Assembly (NCBI RefSeq): GCF_014698835.1
Contig: NZ_JACJTU010000033.1
Location: 21,794-85,793 of the forward strand
Direction of reading: 5' to 3'
Length of the DNA stretch: 64,000 nt
Origin: Nostoc paludosum FACHB-159
Lineage (GTDB): Bacteria > Cyanobacteriota > Cyanobacteriia > Cyanobacteriales > Nostocaceae
Shown here: in pieces, positions 1 through 6,885 of the stretch
Position numbering within the stretch: the first letter of the stretch is position 1
Layout of the letters: every line of letters begins with the position of its first letter
Translations under genes and position numbers: made by a program
Notes under the pieces: model-generated
What the model was told of the DNA's origin: nothing
The model's database searches: none
Seen by the model: only the letters and a program-made list of their open reading frames with translations

Positions 1-236
1 CTATGGGAGTAACTCGCCTCGAAGTCACTTGCTTTTCATCTGAAGGCTGGTACACCTTGAGCATTATAGATGATGGTTTGGGCGTTAATTCATCTAGAGA
101 AGGCCGCGGTACTCAACAGTTCAGAAATTTAGCAAAGCAACTCAAAGGTAAATTTCAACGAGTACCTCTTTCTTCTAGAGGAACAATCTGTGAATTGTCT
201 TGGCCTGTAACTAAAGTTTGGTACTTTAATAAATAA
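1..236 (+). CDS. Sensor histidine kinase, C-terminal fragment (runs off the window)
   Basis: The reading frame is open at the left edge and ends with TAA at 234-236, so only about the last 77 residues are visible. They look like the end of a HATPase_c domain: a G1-type box (IIDDGLGV), then a Gly-rich lid-like stretch (EGRGTQQFRNLAKQLKG) and a closing beta strand (GTICELSWP). This order matches the ATP-binding domain of NarX/DesK-type kinases. The N box, the phospho-acceptor His and the sensor region lie upstream of the window. No response regulator follows on this strand. The ATPase-domain assignment is fairly safe; subfamily and signal cannot be judged. Confidence 0.65.
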   Translation, partial: MGVTRLEVTCFSSEGWYTLSIIDDGLGVNSSREGRGTQQFRNLAKQLKGKFQRVPLSSRGTICELSWPVTKVWYFNK

Positions 237-458
237 TTATGAAGAATAATATATATAGTTAAAACCCAAGAAAATATGTATTTTATAGAAATAAATTAGT
301 TCCCAAACTTATCATTTTTTCTTCTTAATAGTGTAATTGAGTCTTCATCAAAAGCCAATGACTTGGCTAATTACTATTTTCTATACTTAAGAACAAGATT
401 TCCACAATATTGAAAAGTGGTTAATCTGACTAAAATAACTATTAATAGGGGTAAAAAC

Positions 459-845
459 ATGGTAAAAATCAGTCACTCATTTACCCAAATAAAATCAAAT
501 TTATATTATCAAAATAGTCGAGGTGATAGCAAAAACACTGAGCCGATAGCAGACACATGGAATCATTATCTTCAAAGTTTGCATGAAGCTATTGCTGAGT
601 CAAATACAGCAAAAGAAATTATTCAAAAAGATTACGATCGCCTTCAAGCATTGGCGATGGCGTGGGAAAAAGAAATTCAAATCGCCTTGAAAAACTCTTG
701 TGAAGATCGAGTTCGTCAGGCATTAGCCCATAAACAAAATTGTACTGCCAGAGCGCGAGAATTAAAAACTTTAATCGAACGACATGTTATTCATGTCACT
801 ACTCTTCAAATCCGCCTTATTTATTGGCGAAATCAAGCAACCTAA
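459..845 (+). CDS. Small PspA/IM30-like coiled-coil protein
   Basis: A protein of 128 residues. ATG 459 is preferred over GTG 417 because an AGGGGT ribosome-binding sequence lies 6 nt upstream of it. After about 30 polar residues the rest is one long charged helix pattern: LHEAIAESNTAKEII, AWEKEIQIAL, EDRVRQALAHKQ, ARELKTLIERHV. This follows the hairpin region of PspA/Vipp1 (IM30), where a 'W..rA..AL..g.edlAr.AL..k' pattern is typical. Full PspA/Vipp1 proteins are about 220-260 residues and start with an amphipathic membrane-binding helix; that helix and the C-terminal part are absent. Its stop overlaps the stop of the convergent methyltransferase gene by about 4 nt. It may be a free-standing helical-hairpin paralogue, perhaps a modulator of membrane-stress proteins; the family link is by eye and the role is inference. 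Confidence 0.5.
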   Translation: MVKISHSFTQIKSNLYYQNSRGDSKNTEPIADTWNHYLQSLHEAIAESNTAKEIIQKDYDRLQALAMAWEKEIQIALKNSCEDRVRQALAHKQNCTARARELKTLIERHVIHVTTLQIRLIYWRNQAT

Positions 846-1639
846 CTTTTAACAGCAACAAACTCAATATTAGTTGCAGTATATTTGAGCGGTGTATTTG
901 TAGTTAACCATTGGTCTACAGATTCAAACACGTGATATTTAGGATATGAAACACTATTTTTTGGCAAAAGTTGTCTGTGCCAAAAGTCAAGGAGTTCAAA
1001 ATTAGTTTGCTTGAGGAGATTTTTAACCATTTTTTGAGAATACAAGCGATCGTGATAAAAGTCTCCCCGTAAATGGGCTAAATTCTGAGTCCAAGAAAGA
1101 TAATAAGGCAGGAAAAAACAAAAGAAAAGTCCTGATGGTTTTAACACTCTATGAATTTCGCCAAGAGAAGCAAGGTCATTAGGAACGTGTTCAAGAACTC
1201 CAAAACTTAACACAACATCGAAGCTGGCATCGCTGAAGGGAAGTAAATAGAGATGTTCTAGAGGTACAACTTTTAGAGGTGCTTTTTCGATGATTGGTGT
1301 AATTTGATTGAAAGCTGAATCACCGCCACCTCCCACATCACAACTAGTAATTTGAACACCCATTTCACGCATTAAAAAAGAAATATGTCCTTTCCCACAT
1401 CCCCAATCAAGAACGCGTACTTTATCCAAACTTGTCCCAAACCAATACTCTAAAACAGCCCTCACGTATTCTGTGAGATAAAGGAAAATGTTTTGAGAGG
1501 CAGGGTTTGTTAAAAACGCGTGGCTATCTATATCCCTTACTAAATCAATCAGCTGGTGATTTAGAGATAAATTTTTTTGAAAATTAGTATGTCTGAGAGC
1601 AACCAATTTTTTGCGATTATCTATTGAATTTTTGCTCAT
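842..1639 (-). CDS. Class I SAM-dependent methyltransferase
   Basis: 265 residues starting at ATG 1639. A Rossmann-fold methyltransferase core is visible: motif I VRVLDWGCGKGHIS (near residue 75), an acidic strand-2 end (ITSCDVGGGG), then FDVVLSFGVLEHVPND and a 'LGEIHRVLKPSGLFFCFFLP' strand, the standard order of Methyltransf_11/25 domains. The VLEHV segment is typical of ubiquinone/menaquinone-like and small-molecule methyltransferases. A conserved Trp/His/Tyr-rich region follows (YLSWTQNLAHLRGDFYHDRLYS). The substrate cannot be predicted: there is no operon partner, and the gene converges on the PspA-like gene with a few bases of overlap. Family is confident, substrate unknown. Confidence 0.8.
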   Translation of the reverse strand: MSKNSIDNRKKLVALRHTNFQKNLSLNHQLIDLVRDIDSHAFLTNPASQNIFLYLTEYVRAVLEYWFGTSLDKVRVLDWGCGKGHISFLMREMGVQITSCDVGGGGDSAFNQITPIIEKAPLKVVPLEHLYLLPFSDASFDVVLSFGVLEHVPNDLASLGEIHRVLKPSGLFFCFFLPYYLSWTQNLAHLRGDFYHDRLYSQKMVKNLLKQTNFELLDFWHRQLLPKNSVSYPKYHVFESVDQWLTTNTPLKYTATNIEFVAVKS

Positions 1640-1703
1640 AGTATGGATTGTCTCAAGCTAGAAGGGATTGGGGAGGTGGGGAGATGAGGAGGCTCTTGAG
1701 GCA

Positions 1704-1790
1704 GGGGGAAAGGTTAAAAGGTAAAGGGTAAAGGGATAAATTTAACCTTTCCCCCTTACCCCTTTCCCTTTCCCCATGCCCTATGCCCAA
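1704..1790. repeat. Purine/pyrimidine heptamer repeats with a 14-bp inverted repeat
   Basis: Runs of GGTAAAG/GGGAAAG-like units are followed by their complements (CCCCTTA, CCCTTTC). The arms 1704-1717 (GGGGGAAAGGTTAA) and 1742-1755 are perfect complements around a 24-nt loop. It sits between the divergently transcribed methyltransferase and ribonuclease Z genes, so it is not placed as a transcription terminator. Confidence 0.8.
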
Positions 1791-1873
1791 TAGAAAAAGT
1801 ATTTTGCTCATCAACCGTGCCACTATAGAAACATAGAGCTGCAACTTGAGCAAGAGGAAGACTAAAGAAAGCT

Positions 1874-2833
1874 GTGCAGATAACATTCTTAGGGACGAGT
1901 TCCGGGGTACCCACGCGATCGCGCAATGTTTCCAGCGTCGCCCTGAGATTACCCCAAAGGGCAGAACTGTGGTTATTTGACTGTGGCGAAGGCACTCAGC
2001 ATCAAATTTTGCGGAGTGAACTAAAAATCAGCCAACTCTGCCGAATTTTTATCACGCATATGCACGGCGACCACATTTTTGGCTTGATGGGACTTCTTGC
2101 TACTTGCGGCTTGGCTGGCAATGTAGAAAGAATTGACATTTACGGCCCACCTGGATTAAACGAATACATTCAAGCCGCCTCGCGTTATTCCCACACACAC
2201 TTTTCCTACCCCATTAAAGTCCATGCCATCCGTCCAGGGATAATTTATGAAGACGATGACTTCATCGTTAGCTGTGGTAATTTACATCACCGGATTACGG
2301 CTTTTGGCTATCGCGTAGCCGAAAAAGACCGCACAGGACGCTTTGATATCGAAAAAGCCAAAGCCTTGCAAATTCCTTCCGGCCCGATTTACGGTCAACT
2401 CAAGCGCGGTGAAACAGTAACCCTTGAGGATGGACGTGTGATTCATGGTAGCCAATTGTGCGGCCCTACAGAAATTGGTCGCAAGATTGCCTATTGTACA
2501 GACACGGTTTTTTGTGATGGCGCAGTGGAATTAGCGAAGGATGTAGATGTATTAATTCATGAAGCCACCTTTGCCCATCAAGATGCAGACATGGCTTTTC
2601 AACGATTGCATTCCACAAGTACAATGGCAGCCCAAACAGCTTTAGCTGCTGGCGCACATCGGCTGATTATGACTCATTTTAGTCCCCGCTATGCTCCCGG
2701 AAATAACTTAGAGTTAAAAGATCTCCTTCAGGAAGCCCGTGCGATTTTTAAGAATACTGACATGGCTTATGATTTCATGGTTCATGAAGTACCCAGGCGG
2801 CGCGAAGTCGAGTTAACCAAAGTAAGCGTGTAA
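1874..2833 (+). CDS. rnz: Ribonuclease Z (tRNA 3'-processing endonuclease)
   Basis: 319 residues, the usual size for the short bacterial tRNase Z. It starts at GTG 1874 with the family's N terminus (MQITFLGTSSGVPT). The metallo-beta-lactamase zinc signature is visible as THMHGDH (near residue 62), with further ligands in GNLHHRI, IAYCTDTVF (Asp) and IMTHFSPRY. The PxKxxR-like exosite is not identifiable by eye. RNase Z cuts pre-tRNAs after the discriminator base, producing the 3' end to which CCA is added. The nearest neighbours are unrelated genes in other orientations, so the gene is probably transcribed alone. Identity is very secure; the start rests on similarity to the family N terminus, since no strong Shine-Dalgarno sequence is seen. 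Confidence 0.95.
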   Translation: MQITFLGTSSGVPTRSRNVSSVALRLPQRAELWLFDCGEGTQHQILRSELKISQLCRIFITHMHGDHIFGLMGLLATCGLAGNVERIDIYGPPGLNEYIQAASRYSHTHFSYPIKVHAIRPGIIYEDDDFIVSCGNLHHRITAFGYRVAEKDRTGRFDIEKAKALQIPSGPIYGQLKRGETVTLEDGRVIHGSQLCGPTEIGRKIAYCTDTVFCDGAVELAKDVDVLIHEATFAHQDADMAFQRLHSTSTMAAQTALAAGAHRLIMTHFSPRYAPGNNLELKDLLQEARAIFKNTDMAYDFMVHEVPRRREVELTKVSV

Positions 2834-3531
2834 AAATGTTCTTTTTACCACCCCACAAGACATCAACCACCAATCATACCCTTGTAACTTATTGATATTA
2901 CTCTCAACTAAAGATTTTGAGCCAAATATTTTTTATATTACAAGTAGGATTTACGCAAAAATCCCTAGAAAGCTTCATTTATCGCAGACAGTTTGCGACT
3001 TGCTGTAAGTAGGTGGTTGTGAATATTTATCGTCAGAATAAGGCAGGAGGCAGAAGGAAAGAGGGTTTGAGCTAAATTAACCTTTATTAAGATAACATAG
3101 TTTGATTTTTTCACACCGACTTGCCGTACTCCTATGGAGAAGCAAGCTACACGCAACTTGCCTTTAGAGAAGCATTTCGTAGAGAAGAATCGTAGACTGT
3201 GCGTAAGGTCTAACAAGTTAAAAAAATAACCTTGCTAGCTATTAGTAATGTGCTAAATTACGACAGCATCTAGTTAATTAATTTTTTATCAAGATTTTTA
3301 TTGTTTAAATAAAGATTTATTGAAAAAACATTGTTTTAGTACTGATTGAAAATTTATATGCATGAATTCATGAACATGAAAACGTTAGTTGACATAAGAT
3401 CGTTTCAAGTGGTTTAATTTTTGGACAATAAATAAGTATTTTTTGTATTTCGTAGGTGTAAAAAAATCATTTCCAAAAATGTCTTTCACAATCTTAGAAA
3501 TAAATTCTTTCGATATTAGAGGAGTTTGATA
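2834..3531. other. 700-nt intergenic region, AT-rich, with a dispersed repeat
   Basis: No gene is supported here. Around 3118-3205 is a dispersed-repeat-like stretch of the type common in Nostoc ('..GGAGAAGCAAGCTAC..', 'TAGAGAAG') including a small inverted repeat GCAAG-N10-CTTGC at 3143-3162. The remaining 3210-3515 is very AT-rich and should hold the promoter of the polysaccharide gene that begins at 3532; no -10/-35 pair stands out enough to call. Confidence 0.5.
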
Positions 3532-5694
3532 GTGGTTAAAACTAGTCTGAATCAAGACCAACAAGTTATCACCTCAGTCCAAAGCAGGTTTAACATCAGA
3601 CAAATACCTACTATTTTGCTTCGTCAACGCTTTGTGATTTTGGGGGTTTGGTGTGTAGTTATGTCACTTGCCAGCTTCTTTGCTGTCACTGCCAAATCTA
3701 ATTATCAAAGTTCCATGCAAATATTGGTGAGTTCCAATTTATCTCAAGGAGCGCAGTCAAATAATATCACACAAGATGCAGACACTAAAAGTATTGATTA
3801 CAGTACTCAGATGAAACTCATGCTGAGTTCAAAGCTACTTCAGAAAGCTGTAGATTTACTTCATCCTAATTATCCAGATATCACCTTAGAATATCTCAAA
3901 GGTCAAAAAAAATATACCGCACCTCTGAAAGTGACTACAGAAGAGGCAAATACACCAGCCGAACCAGTGTTTAGTCAAGTATTTGAAGTGTCTTTTAATG
4001 ATGGCGATCCAGTGAAAGCACAAAGAATACTTCAAGCTTTACAAAAAATCTATCAAAACTACAACAAAGAACAACAAAAAGAGCGTTTAAATCGGGGACT
4101 GGCTTTTGTGAATACCCGTCTCCCCGAAATCAAAAAAGAGGTCACTCAAGCTGATAAAAATTTAGAACAGTTTCGCAAGAAACATAATTTAGTCGATCCG
4201 GAAGCACAAAGTAAAATCGTGCTAGAATCTTTGGCTGACATTCAACAACAGCTGCAAAACACTCGCGCCCAGCTTCAAGATGTTAACGCTCGTTACGATA
4301 GCCTACAACAAGAAATAGCATCTTCTTCCCAACAGAATGCTCAACTTTCTTCTCGCCTAAATCAATCAAGCCGTTACCAAGTACTTTTAAATGAAATTCA
4401 AAAAACTGAACTAGCGCTGGCTAAGGAACGGTTGCGTTATACAGATGATTATCCATCAGTAGAAAAACTCAAACAGCAACGCCAAAACCAACTAACATTG
4501 TTACGGCAGGAAGTGAAAAATATCACTAACGCTGGTAAGGACGAAAAACTTTTACAAGCTGGAATCGTAGGAGTCGAACCCAAGCTAATAGACGAATTAA
4601 TTCTCCTACAAACAAATGTTTTAGGGCTAACTGCTAATGAGAAAAGTTTAGTGCAATCAGAACAGCGACTTCGTGCGGAATTAGACAAATATCCTAACTT
4701 AACAACTGAATATAATCGTCTGCGGCAAAAGGTAGAAACTAGCCATAAAACCCTCGAACAATTACTTCAAGCACAACAATCCTTAGGAATGAAAATTTCT
4801 CAGGAAGGATATAACTGGCAAGTTTTGGAAGAACCTGCTTTAGGTACTTATGTAGGGAATAACAAATTATTATATTTGCTTGGGGGAGGAGTAATTGGGC
4901 CAGTTTTAGGTATTTTACTAGCCTTGATTTTGTCGAAGTTTAATGACACTATTTATAGTGCGGCAGATTTCAAGAAACTGACAAATCTGCGCGTACTGGG
5001 AACGGTACCAAAACTGCGATCGCTTCATACTAAAAAGCGTCTTTTAAATCTATCTTGGAATCAGCAGCGCAGTTTACCTCCTGCTATGGTAGAACCAAGT
5101 GCCAAGTTACCTGTCCATGAAACTTTGGACATGATCTACCAAAACATTAAAATATTCAAATATCCTTTGCCTTTCAAGTCATTGATGTTGACTTCAGCAC
5201 TACCAGCAGAAGGGAAGACAACTTTAGTATTAGGATTAGTGGCTAGTGCTACCCGAATGCATCGACGGGTGTTAGTAATTGATGCTAACTTGCAGAATCC
5301 TAACCTCCACAAAGTATTAGAACTCACCAATGACTGGGGACTATCTTTATTATTACTTGATGAGACGACCAGTAATTTTCAAGATTACATTCAGCCCATT
5401 CATCCATTCATTGATATTTTGACTGCTGGCCCCGTTCCAGAAGATAGGGTGAAGCTGCTGAGTTCTCAAAGAATGAAAGAACTAATTGAGTTATTTGAAG
5501 AAAACTATGACTTAGTACTCATAGATGCTCCATCAATTTTAGCCACCGTTGATGCTAGGATTATCGCATCTTTTTGCAACGCGATCGTCATGGTAGAGCG
5601 CATGGGTAAAGTCAAGCAAACTCAATTAATTCAAGCTATTGAAATTTTGAGTAAGTTGAATTTAATTGGAATTATTGCTAATGAAGTGAAATAG
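3532..5694 (+). CDS. Wzz/BY-kinase-like polysaccharide co-polymerase with a degenerate kinase domain
   Basis: About 720 residues. GTG 3532 is chosen over TTG 3526 because AGAGGAG (3518-3524) is 7 nt before GTG and only 1 nt before TTG. Order: a Wzz domain with a first membrane segment near residues 31-53 (FVILGVWCVV..), a long coiled coil (about 180-430), a second membrane segment (YLLGGGVIGPVLGILLALIL, near 445), then a cytoplasmic P-loop domain from about 540. Walker A is SALPAEGKTT, Walker A' is VLVIDANLQNP and Walker B is LVLIDAP. Such proteins set chain length or export in Wzy-dependent exopolysaccharide synthesis. In BY-kinases Walker A' is normally DxDxR; here it reads DxNxQ. The chain also ends at NEVK without the tyrosine-rich tail, so it may bind nucleotide without tyrosine autokinase activity. 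No other polysaccharide genes lie nearby. Confidence 0.85.
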   Translation: MVKTSLNQDQQVITSVQSRFNIRQIPTILLRQRFVILGVWCVVMSLASFFAVTAKSNYQSSMQILVSSNLSQGAQSNNITQDADTKSIDYSTQMKLMLSSKLLQKAVDLLHPNYPDITLEYLKGQKKYTAPLKVTTEEANTPAEPVFSQVFEVSFNDGDPVKAQRILQALQKIYQNYNKEQQKERLNRGLAFVNTRLPEIKKEVTQADKNLEQFRKKHNLVDPEAQSKIVLESLADIQQQLQNTRAQLQDVNARYDSLQQEIASSSQQNAQLSSRLNQSSRYQVLLNEIQKTELALAKERLRYTDDYPSVEKLKQQRQNQLTLLRQEVKNITNAGKDEKLLQAGIVGVEPKLIDELILLQTNVLGLTANEKSLVQSEQRLRAELDKYPNLTTEYNRLRQKVETSHKTLEQLLQAQQSLGMKISQEGYNWQVLEEPALGTYVGNNKLLYLLGGGVIGPVLGILLALILSKFNDTIYSAADFKKLTNLRVLGTVPKLRSLHTKKRLLNLSWNQQRSLPPAMVEPSAKLPVHETLDMIYQNIKIFKYPLPFKSLMLTSALPAEGKTTLVLGLVASATRMHRRVLVIDANLQNPNLHKVLELTNDWGLSLLLLDETTSNFQDYIQPIHPFIDILTAGPVPEDRVKLLSSQRMKELIELFEENYDLVLIDAPSILATVDARIIASFCNAIVMVERMGKVKQTQLIQAIEILSKLNLIGIIANEVK

Positions 5695-5728
5695 GATCGT
5701 AGCCCAACTTAATCATTCGTGAAAATTT

Positions 5729-5761
5729 AGATTTCCGACTTTTCAAAGAAGTCGGGGATCT
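5729..5761. terminator. Hairpin between convergent genes
   Basis: The segment AGATTTCCGACTT ... AAGTCGGGGATCT can form a long stem around a short loop (TTCAAAG). It lies between the convergent stops of the Wzz-like gene (5694) and the small ATPase gene (5777). Its position suggests a bidirectional terminator, but there is no clean T-run, and the same kind of hairpin occurs as a dispersed repeat in Nostoc genomes. Confidence 0.5.
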
Positions 5762-5776
5762 GGAGACTCTCGTCGC

Positions 5777-6826
5777 TTATACCCTTTGTTGGCTCAACCA
5801 ATCATGAAAACTAGGATGATAAAGACTATAATTTATTTCTGCTCCTATTGATTGGAAATGTAAAAACTCTCGCCATTTGTCCAAAATTACCTTAATTTCA
5901 TATTCATCTTCATCTAATATTTCTGCAATCATTTCTATTGAGATTGCTTGCTCTTTAACTAAGATATTTAACACCTGTAAAGCCATAGTTTGCTGTTCAC
6001 TGGTTGCTAAATTCATCTTGTCTAAGTGATTTTGGTAATATAGGTGTAAGTTTTTGGGATAAATATTTTGATTAATAGCCGCCAAGATTTCACTAACATA
6101 CATAAAATTCGTTTCGTCTTGGCTGATTTGTGTTAATAAATGATGGTTAATATCCTGAGTATTTAAATAATTTTTAATATATTCTTGGATATCAGCACGA
6201 TTTTGTTTTGAGTAGGCTGATAAATCTAAAGATTGCGCTGGAGCTTCAATTAATAAACCCGATCTATCTGTGAGAAATGGACGACGACTGAGAATAAAAT
6301 AAACCTTTTCTGGCAGATAACGAGGTAAATAGAAAATATTTGAGCCGCGTGGTTGATTATTAATATCAATTCTGTCACAGCCATCAATAGTAATAATTAA
6401 CCATTCTTCTGGATGTAATCTATCGCTGATTTGTTGTAGTAACAACGATAAAAAAGTGCTATTTTCTGTGGTAGAGTCTGTCAAACTATCAGCAATATTT
6501 TTACTACCTTGACTTTGGGCAATTTCTATTAATTGAGTGCAAACCGTCGTCAAAAATTCCTCAACGCGATTTTTTCCGGCAATTTCGACATTGTAATAGA
6601 CAACGCCAGGATTTTGGCTCACATAATGGGCAAGAATCGCGCTTTTACCAATCCCAGGATCGCCAATAATAGTAAAATACCCTCGATCGCATTGATGGAG
6701 AAAGTTGTCGATCGCAGCAAAGACAAATTCACGACCGACAAAGTTTTGATTTTTGGCGGTAATGATTTCCTGAAATTCTGGGGGATATCTGGGGATATGA
6801 ATGGGATTTTCAGTAATTGTTTTCAT
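5777..6826 (-). CDS. STAND/NACHT-like P-loop ATPase without sensor repeats (downstream copy)
   Basis: 349 residues, last gene of a four-gene minus-strand operon. It opens with IPRYPPEFQEII and FVGREFVFAAI (the 'GR' entry to a STAND/AAA ATPase). Walker A is GDPGIGKS (55-62) and Walker B LIITIDGCD (143-151); a sensor-like YFILSRRP follows. A C-terminal winged-helix-like part (ISIEMIAEILDEDEYEIKVILDKW) ends in YSLYHPSFHDWL. The 521-residue ATPase at the head of the operon shares all of these motifs, so the two are paralogues. This one lacks the first about 150 residues of the larger copy and any attached WD40 repeats. The ATG has no clear ribosome-binding site. ATPase identity is secure; the role in a signalling or immune complex is inference. 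Confidence 0.75.
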   Translation of the reverse strand: MKTITENPIHIPRYPPEFQEIITAKNQNFVGREFVFAAIDNFLHQCDRGYFTIIGDPGIGKSAILAHYVSQNPGVVYYNVEIAGKNRVEEFLTTVCTQLIEIAQSQGSKNIADSLTDSTTENSTFLSLLLQQISDRLHPEEWLIITIDGCDRIDINNQPRGSNIFYLPRYLPEKVYFILSRRPFLTDRSGLLIEAPAQSLDLSAYSKQNRADIQEYIKNYLNTQDINHHLLTQISQDETNFMYVSEILAAINQNIYPKNLHLYYQNHLDKMNLATSEQQTMALQVLNILVKEQAISIEMIAEILDEDEYEIKVILDKWREFLHFQSIGAEINYSLYHPSFHDWLSQQRV

Positions 6827-6840
6827 GTTTTTTGAATATT

Positions 6841-6870
6841 GCAGAAATTCTGGCGGATATCTGGGGATAT
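6841..6870. repeat. Partial copy of the downstream gene's 5' coding sequence
   Basis: Read on the minus strand, 6841-6870 encodes I-P-R-Y-P-P-E-F, the same eight residues as positions 11-18 of the small ATPase (about 6770-6801). The copy is in frame with the ATPase start but follows a TGA at 6875-6877 and has no start codon. It looks like a short tandem duplication in the 59-nt gap after the WD40 gene. Confidence 0.6.
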
Positions 6871-6885
6871 TGATGATTCATTTTA

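Noticed and set aside
1653..1995. Minus-strand open frames between methyltransferase and RNase Z
   Set aside because: They run through heptamer repeats and the RNase Z 5' end and show no protein-like pattern.
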